DNA of 64,000 bases from Ruminococcus sp. (GTDB lineage: Bacteria > Bacillota > Clostridia > Oscillospirales > Acutalibacteraceae): NCBI GenBank assembly GCA_017403985.1, contig JAFRDE010000020.1, positions 203,374-267,373 of the forward strand. Direction: 5' to 3'. The position numbers were made by a program, and so were the translations under genes. Below are positions 18,670 to 28,274 of this stretch, piece by piece. Each line of letters begins with the position of its first letter. The stretch's first letter is position 1. The notes below the pieces were generated by a model, which worked only from the letters and a program-made list of their open reading frames with translations, was not told the DNA's origin and searched no databases.

Positions 18670-19221
18670 CTAAAAGTAACCATATCCACCGGTTTTTTCT
18701 AATATCTCGACCATCTTTTTTCTATGCTCGACATCAGCATTAAGCCATTCCTGCCATGGTAATTCATCAAAAAAATGCTGAGTTTCTCGTTGACAGGTGT
18801 TTTTTTCTTTCCACTTCTCAAATGAAGTAATCATTTTTGCAGGGTTACCTCCCGCCACTGTGTTAGAAGGTATATCATGTGTCACCACAGAACCGGCACC
18901 AACAACAACACTATCTCCAATTGTAACGCCACATAGGATTATAGAGCCTGCTCCAATAAAGCAGTTGTTTCCAATCTTAACCTGTCCTATCTTCGTTCCT
19001 AGACCGGCTTTATTTGTGCTTGCATCATGAGTTATAATATGCACATCAAAAGAGATTGTGACATCATCTCCTATCGTAATAAGCCATGGCATACTAGGAT
19101 CAATTCCTAACCATGAATAACAATTGAAGTTGTTACCGGTGATTAATCCCTTGCTGTATAACAACTCTTTATGCTGCTCCTCGGCAGTCTTTTTATGAAA
19201 CACCCGACTAATAAAGCTCAT
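18670..19221 (-). CDS. hexapeptide-repeat acyltransferase
   Basis: About 183 residues. The beta-helix part includes ITIGDDVTISFDVHIITHDAS, VKIGNNCFIGAGSIILCGVTIG and AGSVVTHDIPSNTVAGGNPAKMI, the maltose/galactoside O-acetyltransferase pattern with its catalytic histidine (THD). The start is fixed by AAAGGAGG just before the MSFISRVF methionine, 13 codons inside the longest frame. It probably acetylates a sugar-phosphate or lipid-linked sugar. Confidence 0.82.
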   Translation of the reverse strand: MSFISRVFHKKTAEEQHKELLYSKGLITGNNFNCYSWLGIDPSMPWLITIGDDVTISFDVHIITHDASTNKAGLGTKIGQVKIGNNCFIGAGSIILCGVTIGDSVVVGAGSVVTHDIPSNTVAGGNPAKMITSFEKWKEKNTCQRETQHFFDELPWQEWLNADVEHRKKMVEILEKTGGYGYF

Positions 19222-19269
19222 TCTATCCTCCTTTACTCGAAATACTCTATTCGATCTCAATCTTTTTTC

Positions 19270-20331
19270 TCACTCGATCATTCCTGAAATAAAAGCATCA
19301 TAATCGAATTCCGTTAAATAATTATGGAAATTATCTAATACTGTTATATAAGATTCTTTAGTCAAATCATAAGTATGAGAATACATTTCATTTGTCATCC
19401 AACTATTAATCTCTGGTTTAAAATGTGTATAGTCTTTATATAAATCCAAATTTGTAATAATCTCTTCATTGTTTTGGAAAAAGTGTACATTAGTATTATC
19501 ATATTCAAATATCTTCCCAAGAGCAGTTTGAACATCATATATTTGAGCATCTAATGTCCCATCGCTTTTTTCTATATACCAATATAGAATACTATAAGGT
19601 GCCATATAAAAATGAAATTCTGTTTCAGGGTGTGCTTTAATCAACGGAAGAATATTATATTCTAAATTATCCAATAAATTATTCTCAAAAAAGGAATCCC
19701 CTTTGTTTTCTTTCTGAGTCATTGGATATGAAATAGATGATAATGCATTTCCTTTACAATAAATACTCTCATCAGCCTCCCAAGAACCATCTCTCATCAT
19801 AATCTGGTTTTGATTCTTGATTGTACCTGATATATCAAACAGGGTATAATAATAGAAAATATCAAAATTTAGTAAATATGATAAATCATTAATTTTAGTA
19901 TTGTCATAAAGATATTCAGGCAAAGGAAAACGTGGTGTATTCTTTCCTGTGGTCAAGGCATATTCATCAAGTGCCCAAAAGACTTTTTCAACTTGATGTC
20001 CCGAATCATAGCACACATCTAATATCGTTTTATGGTTAAATGTACTCCCTCCAGAATAGGGAACCTTAATAGTCGTACATCCAAACAGTTTGTCCAGCTC
20101 ACTAACATCGGTATTTTCAACCATTGAAGATCCCAACAACACCGCATTATAATCATAATTCTTTGCAATACCGGGATTGCAATACAATTCAGTATAGGTT
20201 CGATATGTCAATGGTCCGCGCTCCCCGCCGTATTGAAGGAGAGGATCCAAATAAAACTGAAGCGCACCAAACGCTATGACAATTACCATGGTAATTGAGA
20301 TAAGGGTTATAACCCATTTTTTAGAACTCAT
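19270..20331 (-). CDS. SGNH-like partner of MBOAT acyltransferase
   Basis: 353 residues with one N-terminal membrane helix and an extracytoplasmic domain. NAVLLGSSMVENTD has the serine block, and KDYTHFKPEINSWM near the C-terminus offers the Asp/His pair (DYTH). This fits AlgX/AlgJ/DltD-like proteins that receive an acyl group from an MBOAT partner and place it on a polymer. The MBOAT gene is immediately upstream. The overall family is divergent, so the role rests partly on context. Confidence 0.6.
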   Translation of the reverse strand: MSSKKWVITLISITMVIVIAFGALQFYLDPLLQYGGERGPLTYRTYTELYCNPGIAKNYDYNAVLLGSSMVENTDVSELDKLFGCTTIKVPYSGGSTFNHKTILDVCYDSGHQVEKVFWALDEYALTTGKNTPRFPLPEYLYDNTKINDLSYLLNFDIFYYYTLFDISGTIKNQNQIMMRDGSWEADESIYCKGNALSSISYPMTQKENKGDSFFENNLLDNLEYNILPLIKAHPETEFHFYMAPYSILYWYIEKSDGTLDAQIYDVQTALGKIFEYDNTNVHFFQNNEEIITNLDLYKDYTHFKPEINSWMTNEMYSHTYDLTKESYITVLDNFHNYLTEFDYDAFISGMIE

Positions 20332-20351
20332 ATTTACTCCGAATATAAGGA

Positions 20352-21809
20352 TTAGAAATTAAAATACAAAAACGTACTTACACCCGATAAAGAAAGAATA
20401 CTCCATATCAAAAGAAACACTGTAGTCAAAAGATTAATAATCTTTGGGCAGAATTGTTTTACACGCTCCTGTACGTTTTTCGTACAAAGGCAGATAATCG
20501 TTGCCCCGATCATGATCGCAATCAGAATCACATTAAGTGCCCCATCAAATTCAAAGATATTCTTCACAACATGAATAGGAACCGTATGAATCAGGGTGTC
20601 GACTAATTCTTCCTGTAACTGAAAGCCGCCGCTGAATACTCTGGAAATCAAAAGTCCGGCATCCGAAATAGTCAAAGCACGGAAGAATACCCATGTAAGA
20701 TTGATAAAGATAAAGGTTAACAACCAAGTCACCGCGTAGGGCACTTTATCGATCCATTTCTTTAACAAACGGTACAGCACCATCGCGACGCCGTGCATCA
20801 AGCCCCAAACGATAAACGTAAATCCAACGCCGTGCCAAATACCGCTGACCAAAAATACGATCATCACATTCAGACAAGTTCTGAACGTACTGCATCTGCT
20901 GCCGCCTAACGGGAAATAAATATAGTTCGTCAGGAATCTGGTCAGCGTCATGTGCCATCTTTTCCAAAAATCCGAAATATTTCTCGCCTTATACGGAGAG
21001 TTGAAATTAATCGGCAGCTCAATATTGAACATGTAGGAGATGCCGTTCGCCATATCACAGTAACCGGAAAAATCAAAGTATAACTGAAACGTATACGCAA
21101 GAATGGTCATGACCGCTTCAAAGCTGCTAAGCGATGATATATTGCCGTAACCAAAAGTTGTGATTTTACCAAGGTTATCCGCAATAATCACTTTTTTGGC
21201 AAGACCGAGCGAAAACGCATATAGTCCCTTTGCAAAGTTGTCTGTGTTAAATTTCCGTTTGCCTTCATCCTGAAACTGGAGGATGATTTCGTTATGTAAT
21301 ACGATCGGTCCCTGAATCAGCTGAGGAAAGAAGGTTACAAACAAAGCATAATCCACAACGCTGTATACAGGCGCTTTGCCTTTGTAGCTGTCTACTAAAT
21401 AAGCGATCTGCTGGAAAGTGAAGAAGCTGATTCCCAACGGCAGCACAAGATTCAGATAAACAAAATCGGTGTTAAAGAAGTTGTTTGCAGTTTCAAGAAT
21501 GAAATCGAGGTATTTATAGAAGAACAATGCGCCGATATTTATGAACGATCCTAACACGAACAAGAATCTTCTTAATCCCGTTTTTGACTTATTCAATTTG
21601 TTAAACGCATAGCACAACACATAGTTGACAACCATGCTCGCCAGAATCACCCATAGATAAGCAACATTATAGTAGGCATAAAAGAATAGTGAGCAAATGA
21701 CCAACCAAACTTTTGCAATCTTATTTTGATGAAAATGATTCAGCGCGAAATAACCAATCAGGGTGATTGGCAAGAAAACAAAAATGAAAATATAGGAATT
21801 AAAAAGCAA
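20352..21809 (-). CDS. MBOAT family O-acyltransferase (AlgI/DltB-like)
   Basis: 485 residues with about eleven membrane segments. It has the MBOAT core SDFWKRWHMTLTRFLTNYIYFPLGG and the invariant histidine in LVSGIWHGVGF. Proteins of this group pass acyl groups across the membrane to a surface polymer with an SGNH partner, here the gene 20 bases downstream. A second, distinct pair sits at 34736-37485. Confidence 0.92.
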   Translation of the reverse strand: MLFNSYIFIFVFLPITLIGYFALNHFHQNKIAKVWLVICSLFFYAYYNVAYLWVILASMVVNYVLCYAFNKLNKSKTGLRRFLFVLGSFINIGALFFYKYLDFILETANNFFNTDFVYLNLVLPLGISFFTFQQIAYLVDSYKGKAPVYSVVDYALFVTFFPQLIQGPIVLHNEIILQFQDEGKRKFNTDNFAKGLYAFSLGLAKKVIIADNLGKITTFGYGNISSLSSFEAVMTILAYTFQLYFDFSGYCDMANGISYMFNIELPINFNSPYKARNISDFWKRWHMTLTRFLTNYIYFPLGGSRCSTFRTCLNVMIVFLVSGIWHGVGFTFIVWGLMHGVAMVLYRLLKKWIDKVPYAVTWLLTFIFINLTWVFFRALTISDAGLLISRVFSGGFQLQEELVDTLIHTVPIHVVKNIFEFDGALNVILIAIMIGATIICLCTKNVQERVKQFCPKIINLLTTVFLLIWSILSLSGVSTFLYFNF

Positions 21810-21854
21810 TATAATTTCTCCAACTTTAATTTAAATATTTGATAGATAGTGCTA

Positions 21855-22991
21855 TTATCCATTCTGCCAAAAGAAATAAAACGGTGAAAAGAAAGCATCA
21901 TTTTGCATATAAGACACATAACGCCACACACAAAACACTGTAATTACAACAGCAAACACCGTGCTAACGCTAATATCCGCAAAGGTATATTTAATGATTC
22001 TTTTCTTCGCTAATGAATCTCCTGAACCGGAAATACCATTTGTATATGACAAATCTGATTGAACAGTCTCCTTTGAATCATAAGTATTCCCCTTAACTAC
22101 CAATGGCATAAACAGAATCGAAAACTGATAATAAAAATCTGCTAACCGTTCAAAAGTATTACTGTAAAAGCAGAACGTCTGAATAACAGCGGCAAGTCCC
22201 ATAAAATATATCAGCGCACCCAAAACTCTGTTTTTAGCTTCTGCTGTATAATACAAATATAATGCATACAACAAAATAAGTACCATTAATACAAATTTAG
22301 TTCCAAGAAAAGCTACTGTAGATGAATACTCAAGATTCCCTTTTGAATACGCTGAGGTCATCAAACTCACAATTTGTGATCTAAATATGTATACAATCAC
22401 AAGAACACTGAACATCAAAATAGGAAACGACCTGTTAATTTGAAGTTTTGCTATCCAGTAAGCCGGAAGAAAAATAAGTGCTGGAAAATGAAATAATACA
22501 GCTAATCCTACTAATACAACAAATCGTAGAGGCTTTTTCTCAAAGATGGCATCAAATGCAAAGCACAAAAAAGCCATTGCCCATGCTTGCTTCAAAGCAG
22601 AAAACAGAAATGTATAAAAAAACATTCCCATAAACCACATCACACTGATAAAACCGTTTTCAGAATATTTTACTAATAATTTGTAATATGCAAAACACAC
22701 CACAATAGCGGTGATAACGATAATCCATTGATAATCACCATTAAGGTTTTTTATTGCTTTCATTATTATAGGCAGCCCAGGGTTTGGCCAAGATAATTCC
22801 TTAGTTTTTATCCCCTCATACTCAATATAGTAAGAACTCGAAGAATCATAGCCTATTCTTCCTGCATCTCTGAATGCCATAACTACAAAAAGGATAATAA
22901 AAGCAGCCGTTAGGAATTTCTTCTTATCGTTCCTAAATAAATAGCCAAAGAACAATATTAATAATATTTGGATTACATAAATACTAAACAT
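21855..22991 (-). CDS. EpsG-type polysaccharide polymerase
   Basis: 378 residues, about ten membrane helices. AAFIILFVVMAFRDAGRIGYDSSSSYYIEYE near the start with the conserved R and D/Y positions, and a central FFYTFLFSALKQAWAMAFLCFAF, match the EpsG family of Wzy-like polymerases. Such enzymes join repeat units on the outside of the membrane. They normally go with a flippase, but here the visible exporter is of the ABC type. Confidence 0.8.
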   Translation of the reverse strand: MFSIYVIQILLILFFGYLFRNDKKKFLTAAFIILFVVMAFRDAGRIGYDSSSSYYIEYEGIKTKELSWPNPGLPIIMKAIKNLNGDYQWIIVITAIVVCFAYYKLLVKYSENGFISVMWFMGMFFYTFLFSALKQAWAMAFLCFAFDAIFEKKPLRFVVLVGLAVLFHFPALIFLPAYWIAKLQINRSFPILMFSVLVIVYIFRSQIVSLMTSAYSKGNLEYSSTVAFLGTKFVLMVLILLYALYLYYTAEAKNRVLGALIYFMGLAAVIQTFCFYSNTFERLADFYYQFSILFMPLVVKGNTYDSKETVQSDLSYTNGISGSGDSLAKKRIIKYTFADISVSTVFAVVITVFCVWRYVSYMQNDAFFSPFYFFWQNG

Positions 22992-23053
22992 AATGATCTA
23001 TGACCTCATTTACACATAGAATACGTTTCATATAATAAATAATAAAACTATTG

Positions 23054-24157
23054 TTAAGAAAAGATGTCTTCAAAAAACAATTCTGTATCTCTATCGAGTT
23101 TTTTAGCACGGAACATTCTTCCACGCTCACTGCTTTTCTTTGTATAACCCTTTATTTGCTCTTTGTTCAACATTTTTTTAAGTCCTATTATAAATGCATC
23201 ATCATCATTTGGGACGATCATGCCATACTCGGAATCACCCAACAGTTCTCTCATACCGGAACAATCGGTTGTTATTATCGGCTTCCCCAGTATCAATCCT
23301 TCGGCAATAAACGTACTGAATCCCTCAAAATTAGATGAACAAACCAATATATCTGCCGCTCTCATAAACGGATATGGATTCTGTTGGAAACCAAAGAGCT
23401 TAACATAAGAGCTCATTTGTTGCTGAGAAATATACTCCTCGATCAGCACTCTCTGCTCACCATCGCCTACCATCCATAAGTCAAAATCAAATCCTTCATC
23501 ATGAAGTTGATGGACTGTTTTCAACAACCGGATATAATTCTTAGGAGCGGATAATCTTCCTACAGTACATAATGTCAGTTTGCGCTTTTCAACTTCACTC
23601 GGAAGCGGCAGTTCTGCCTTTTTTAAGATTTCTTTATCATCTATTACATTATAGACTACGGTAACTTCCGGATTGCTTCCGAACATAGATACAAAGCTCT
23701 CTTTACACTTTTCGGAAACACAAACTATCTTATCAAACTTTTTGTATTGGGCAGCCGATTTTTTAACAAAGGCTTCTTTATCTTTAATGGCAACGTCGAA
23801 ATCACAATGAACCCATGCAATTTTCTTTGCTTTCTTGTTAGTTGAAGACGCCATCACCTTGGTAGGTCCGAACTCGAGATATGCGATCTCGATATCATAA
23901 TCCCCCTTCATATGTAAGGAATAGACGAGCCTCAGTGCCGCTTCAATTCTGTATAGATTTCTATAAAACTGATTATCAGAAGGATAAATGTACTTATAAT
24001 GAATACCGTCCATAAGATATTTGGTCGGATCATCGGGAAACACCGTCTGCACCGTAATGTCAAACTTTGTTTGATCCATATGATTAACAAGATTGCACAG
24101 CACTTTTTCAGCGCCGCCGCCACCCAAAGTATCAATATGAAACAGTATTTTTATCAT
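23054..24157 (-). CDS. glycosyltransferase family 4
   Basis: GT-B enzyme with ILFHIDTLGGGGAEKVLCNLVNHMD (acceptor half), CTVGRLSAPKNYIRLLKTVHQL, and NFEGFSTFIAEGLILGKPIITTDCSGM containing the EGF(S)xxxxE motif that binds the donor nucleotide. The C-terminal tail is complete. It follows the EpsG gene upstream of it on the map and adds a sugar to the repeat unit. Confidence 0.9.
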   Translation of the reverse strand: MIKILFHIDTLGGGGAEKVLCNLVNHMDQTKFDITVQTVFPDDPTKYLMDGIHYKYIYPSDNQFYRNLYRIEAALRLVYSLHMKGDYDIEIAYLEFGPTKVMASSTNKKAKKIAWVHCDFDVAIKDKEAFVKKSAAQYKKFDKIVCVSEKCKESFVSMFGSNPEVTVVYNVIDDKEILKKAELPLPSEVEKRKLTLCTVGRLSAPKNYIRLLKTVHQLHDEGFDFDLWMVGDGEQRVLIEEYISQQQMSSYVKLFGFQQNPYPFMRAADILVCSSNFEGFSTFIAEGLILGKPIITTDCSGMRELLGDSEYGMIVPNDDDAFIIGLKKMLNKEQIKGYTKKSSERGRMFRAKKLDRDTELFFEDIFS

Positions 24158-24179
24158 AAGCGATTACCCTCCTTTTCTA

Positions 24180-25271
24180 TTAATTGTTGTTATAGATATC
24201 AAACAGCTTTTGATATGCCTTTCGTGCATCAAAACCGGATTCACTGACCAAAGCGCAATACTTTTCAGGATCATTCCTTGACACCTTGCATATGTTTGAT
24301 ATCCATGCATCTTTGTCATTTAAGGAAAGCGGCATTACTAAATCCGTTATGATCGCGTCCTGAGGTATTGTATCACTTATCACACATGGTAACCCATTTG
24401 CTTGCGCTTCCAAAAGTGCCAATGGCGTTCCCTCTCTCAATGACGGGAAAGCAAACACATCAAAGGCGGATAAATGCTCATTGATATTCATTACCGCGCC
24501 TGTAAAGTGGACATACTCCGTCATCTGACATTCGGAAGCAATCCGTTTCAAACGATTCACCTCTTCATCGGAACCTGTACCAATCAACATCAATTCAGCG
24601 TTTTTTTGCCTCTTTCGGATACCCGGCAATATTCGAATCAAAAACTCCTGATTCTTCAGTGGATAAACCGTGCCGGAATGACCAATAACAAATGCATCTG
24701 GATCAATCTTATACTGATTTCGTATAGCTTTACGAGATTGGTCATGATAAGCAAATAGATCTGTATCAATTCCATTCGGAATCACGACAAACGGGTGGTC
24801 GCCATACATCCATTTTCCCGCCTCAACACCGCAGGAGCAGAAATGCGTTGCGCTTCTTTTAATCAATCGACGCATAGCGTTCTCATATAAACGCTGCTTT
24901 GCAGAAACCGCATTTTCATGCGCCGTTGTATGGGAGTGCGCTATACGGACAGGAACTTTATGCTTTCTAGCCACCCAAAGATTGATACCGGAATTAAACT
25001 GGGTATGTGAGTGGACAATGTCATAATGATTTTCATCGATCAAATCGCCCAGCTTCTTTATATATCTGCGGTATCCTTTCTGGGGAGAAGGAATCGTAAT
25101 AACCCTGCCGCCCCGATCAATGATTTCAGGAGCAAGAGAATCACCAAACCCTTCAAATATCAAATAATCAAATTGAAACTCATCAGCAGGAGCAAACTTG
25201 ATGATGTTAGTGACAAACCTCTCCACTCCACCATACTGTAAACCAGCACTGATAATCAAAATCCTTTTCAT
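24180..25271 (-). CDS. glycosyltransferase family 4 (EpsF-like)
   Basis: Starts ISAGLQYGGVERFVTNIIK, with DIVHSHTQFNSGINLWVARK and FVIGHSGTVYPLKNQEFLIRIL. The donor-binding part FAFPSLREGTPLALLEAQANGLPCVIS has the E-x7-E motif of retaining GT4. This is the EpsF/CapM-like group. It overlaps the GT2 gene downstream in map order by four bases, indicating coupling. Confidence 0.9.
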   Translation of the reverse strand: MKRILIISAGLQYGGVERFVTNIIKFAPADEFQFDYLIFEGFGDSLAPEIIDRGGRVITIPSPQKGYRRYIKKLGDLIDENHYDIVHSHTQFNSGINLWVARKHKVPVRIAHSHTTAHENAVSAKQRLYENAMRRLIKRSATHFCSCGVEAGKWMYGDHPFVVIPNGIDTDLFAYHDQSRKAIRNQYKIDPDAFVIGHSGTVYPLKNQEFLIRILPGIRKRQKNAELMLIGTGSDEEVNRLKRIASECQMTEYVHFTGAVMNINEHLSAFDVFAFPSLREGTPLALLEAQANGLPCVISDTIPQDAIITDLVMPLSLNDKDAWISNICKVSRNDPEKYCALVSESGFDARKAYQKLFDIYNNN

Positions 25272-26269
25272 GAGGCTCTTTCAGCTAATTTCATAGCCAC
25301 CTTGTAAATTAACCAATACTGTCTTAGCTTAACCGGCATATAGATCTTCCTGCAATAATTTGTTTTAGGATAATGCATCTTTTTTTTATTGACCTCTTTA
25401 CAATCATTTCGAATGCCGGAAAAGATTTCTTCTTTTGTTGCTTTCCTCAGTTTCATACGCTTTGCTCTTGAATATACTTGTATACAACAGCAGAAATTCT
25501 CTGCCTCTCTGATCCTGTCAAGATACTTTTTTTCTAAATTGCTGGAGCACAACGCCTCATCAAGTGCTTTGCTTCCAATATCAAATTGTTCATTCAATTC
25601 CTCGGCACTGCGAACCGACCTAGATAACGAATCCTGAGATGTAACAACATAATGATAAAACGAATCATCAAGCACTCTTAAGTTTTGGATATGCAAAGCG
25701 TATGCTATATTGAAAACTTTATCTTCCGCGATACTGCATCCTTCAGGAAAACAAATATGATTTATATTCATTATTTCACGACGATATACCTTCCCGATAG
25801 GAGCGTTGATTTGTTTTCGACAAATCAAATCGGATATTTTTGAAAAGATTGCATCCATATCCTTTGAAAAAAAAGGGATCATAGATTCTTTTCGTTCCGA
25901 TGTTTTATCAGTGAATAACAAAGGCGTTATTATAAAATCGTATTCACATTCTGATAAAACTTGATCAATTTGTAAGAATGCATCTTTTGAAACATAATCA
26001 TCACTGTCAATAAAAACGATATACTCACCTGTTGCTTTTTCAATACCGGTATTTCTGGCAACAGATACTCCGGAATTGGTTTGTTCATAATAATGAAAAC
26101 TCCGATTCTTCGCAGCATATTCTTTACAAATCTCACCACTCGTATCCGTTGATCCATCATTAACAAGGATAATTTCAACATCACTATTCAGTTGTGGTAA
26201 TAAGCTATCCAAACACCTTTTTATAGATTTTTCAGCATTGTAGATAGGGATAATAACACTGTATTTCAT
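25268..26269 (-). CDS. glycosyltransferase family 2
   Basis: GT2 start MKYSVIIPIYNAEKSIKRCLDSLL, VEIILVNDGSTDTSGEICKEY, YIVFIDSDDYVSKDAF and later GCSIAEDKVFNIAYAL. At 333 residues it is complete. The C-terminal basic region (RAKRMKLRKATKEE) likely rests at the membrane. It is tightly packed between a LicD gene and a GT4 gene. Confidence 0.88.
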   Translation of the reverse strand: MKYSVIIPIYNAEKSIKRCLDSLLPQLNSDVEIILVNDGSTDTSGEICKEYAAKNRSFHYYEQTNSGVSVARNTGIEKATGEYIVFIDSDDYVSKDAFLQIDQVLSECEYDFIITPLLFTDKTSERKESMIPFFSKDMDAIFSKISDLICRKQINAPIGKVYRREIMNINHICFPEGCSIAEDKVFNIAYALHIQNLRVLDDSFYHYVVTSQDSLSRSVRSAEELNEQFDIGSKALDEALCSSNLEKKYLDRIREAENFCCCIQVYSRAKRMKLRKATKEEIFSGIRNDCKEVNKKKMHYPKTNYCRKIYMPVKLRQYWLIYKVAMKLAERAS

Positions 26270-26290
26270 AATAAAACCAAATCGTCTATA

Positions 26291-27109
26291 TTACAAATCC
26301 TCGTAATTGCGCTCAAAATCGATAGCAATCGGATGATGTGTCCACTTACGTTCTTCAACTGGTGGCAATTGCATATAATCACCATAAAAAACAGTTAAAT
26401 AATTCTCCCAATCTTTGAAACACATGAATTGCTCGCCCTCAAATTCCAAAGTTGTAAACTCGTCGCAAAGTGTAGAAATAAACTCTTTTTTCATACTTGA
26501 AACTGAGTCTGGAGATATATATTTTAAAACGGTTATACTATTATTTTTTTCAAGTGATTTTTCAAATGTCTTACAGTACTTTCTTCGAGTCTCTTCATTT
26601 GTGGCTTTCAACATTGTGCTGACTAAGGAAGAATAGAATCCCGATTCCAACGAATGAATATTTCCTCTTGTATATATCAAGTATTTCGTACAACGAAAGT
26701 AAAATAGTTTCTTTTTTATCCAATTGTTAGTAATCCTGTCAAACGGAAAAATGTCAATAAAAATACCAGTATGATACATACCAGCTTCATTTTTAAACTG
26801 TAAAAAAGTGGTCTTATCCTTACGTATTTTTGAAAATGTCTGAGAAAAATTAGGAGTATTGCTTTTGTTTTGCAATAAATAGCCATCAGGATGTGATTGC
26901 TCCCAAAGACTAAGAAACCGATTATAATCATCACGTCGCATAGCAATGTCAATATCATCATCCCAAGGAATAAAACCTTTATGGCGTACAGCGCCTAATA
27001 ATGTTCCACCGCATAACGAATACTTGATATTATTTTCTCTACATATTTTATCTACAGTTTTGAGTATTTCAAGTTCTGTTAACTGAACTTTACGTAAGAG
27101 TTCATCCAT
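26291..27109 (-). CDS. LicD family phosphotransferase
   Basis: 272 residues. The LicD core reads YSLCGGTLLGAVRHKGFIPWDDDIDIAMRRDDY, with the D-D-D-I-D metal site of the nucleotidyltransferase fold. LicD proteins transfer phosphocholine, ribitol-phosphate or similar groups from CDP donors to surface glycans. No choline kinase or CDP-choline gene is in the window, so the phospho-group is unknown. Confidence 0.9.
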   Translation of the reverse strand: MDELLRKVQLTELEILKTVDKICRENNIKYSLCGGTLLGAVRHKGFIPWDDDIDIAMRRDDYNRFLSLWEQSHPDGYLLQNKSNTPNFSQTFSKIRKDKTTFLQFKNEAGMYHTGIFIDIFPFDRITNNWIKKKLFYFRCTKYLIYTRGNIHSLESGFYSSLVSTMLKATNEETRRKYCKTFEKSLEKNNSITVLKYISPDSVSSMKKEFISTLCDEFTTLEFEGEQFMCFKDWENYLTVFYGDYMQLPPVEERKWTHHPIAIDFERNYEDL

Positions 27110-27137
27110 TTATTTGCTCCTGTTTATGCCATAATTT

Positions 27138-28259
27138 TTATAGAAAATAAATCTCTTCCAACTCTTTCTTCACCGAAGTAAAGCAATAATCCATCGCAAT
27201 ATCAAAAGCTCTTTTACTACATTCTTGTGCTGGTTGCGCATCATCAAAAAGATGTAGTACCCTGCCTGCCATCGCATCAACATCATCACGATTTACCAGA
27301 TATCCATTCTCTCCATCATGGATTAGCTCTTTGTGACCGCGATTAATAGTAGCAACTACCGGATTACCGGAAAGCATCGTTTCCACAATATTCAGCGGCA
27401 AACCCTCGCGATAGCTGCAGGAAACCAAAACATCAATAATATGCTGGTAATCTTGCAGATGAGTACAATACCCAAGCATTTTGATGTTATCCTCCATGCC
27501 GCAGAGCCTGATCTCGTTCTCCAAATTTTGCTGCTCGGGACCGTTACCGGCTATCAACAGCAATGCATCCGGATACTCCTCGACGATCTTCTGCATCGCA
27601 TGGATCGCCATCTTCTGATTCTTATTGGGCAGCAGCTCTCCCACGCAGAGGATCAGTTTCTGGTTTTCACCATAACCCATTTCTTTGCGTAAGCGCAACT
27701 TTTCAGCCTCATCAACAGGAAAAAAACGTTTTTCATCAACGCCGACACCGTGGATTCGCTCAACCTGACAATGAAAGCCTTTCGCTTTGGCGGTTTGATA
27801 ATCCTCTTCGTTAATGCAAATCAGCTTATCACACTTACGGGAGAAATCCTTCTCAAGCGGATAGTATACCATCCAATTCTTCTTCGGGGCTCCATCATAA
27901 AAATGGAATCCGTGTGCGGTGTAGAAAACTTTTGTACCTTTCTTACGCGCCTTCTGCGCTGCTAAACGAGTGATGATGCCGCCGACCGGCGTATTGCAAT
28001 GGATCACATCATAATGACCATCGTCAATAATCCGTTTCAGCATTTTCTTTGCTCTTAAATTATCCGAGCTTTTCGGAGAACGGTTAAACGGAATGTCAAA
28101 TACTTTATCGGCAAAATCAAGCTTGAGTCCGTTTTTCTCGGCAAGGTTGTTTCGCGCCGCTACGTGCACCTCACAACCGTGAGCATGGAGCACCTCAACC
28201 AAAGGCTTATGAAATTGGCAAATGTGGCTCTGCACTGTCGCAGTCAGCAAAACTTTCAT
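27138..28259 (-). CDS. glycosyltransferase family 4 (EpsD-like)
   Basis: MKVLLTATVQSHICQFHKPLVEVLHAHGCEV starts an EpsD-like protein. FYTAHGFHFYDGAPKKNWMVYYPLEKDFSRKCDKLI is very characteristic of that group. ILCVGELLPNKNQKMAIHAM and SYREGLPLNIVETMLSGNPVVAT complete the donor-binding half. It probably adds the second sugar to the lipid-linked primer, as EpsD is thought to do. Confidence 0.9.
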   Translation of the reverse strand: MKVLLTATVQSHICQFHKPLVEVLHAHGCEVHVAARNNLAEKNGLKLDFADKVFDIPFNRSPKSSDNLRAKKMLKRIIDDGHYDVIHCNTPVGGIITRLAAQKARKKGTKVFYTAHGFHFYDGAPKKNWMVYYPLEKDFSRKCDKLICINEEDYQTAKAKGFHCQVERIHGVGVDEKRFFPVDEAEKLRLRKEMGYGENQKLILCVGELLPNKNQKMAIHAMQKIVEEYPDALLLIAGNGPEQQNLENEIRLCGMEDNIKMLGYCTHLQDYQHIIDVLVSCSYREGLPLNIVETMLSGNPVVATINRGHKELIHDGENGYLVNRDDVDAMAGRVLHLFDDAQPAQECSKRAFDIAMDYCFTSVKKELEEIYFL

Positions 28260-28274
28260 ATCTTAACTATCCTA

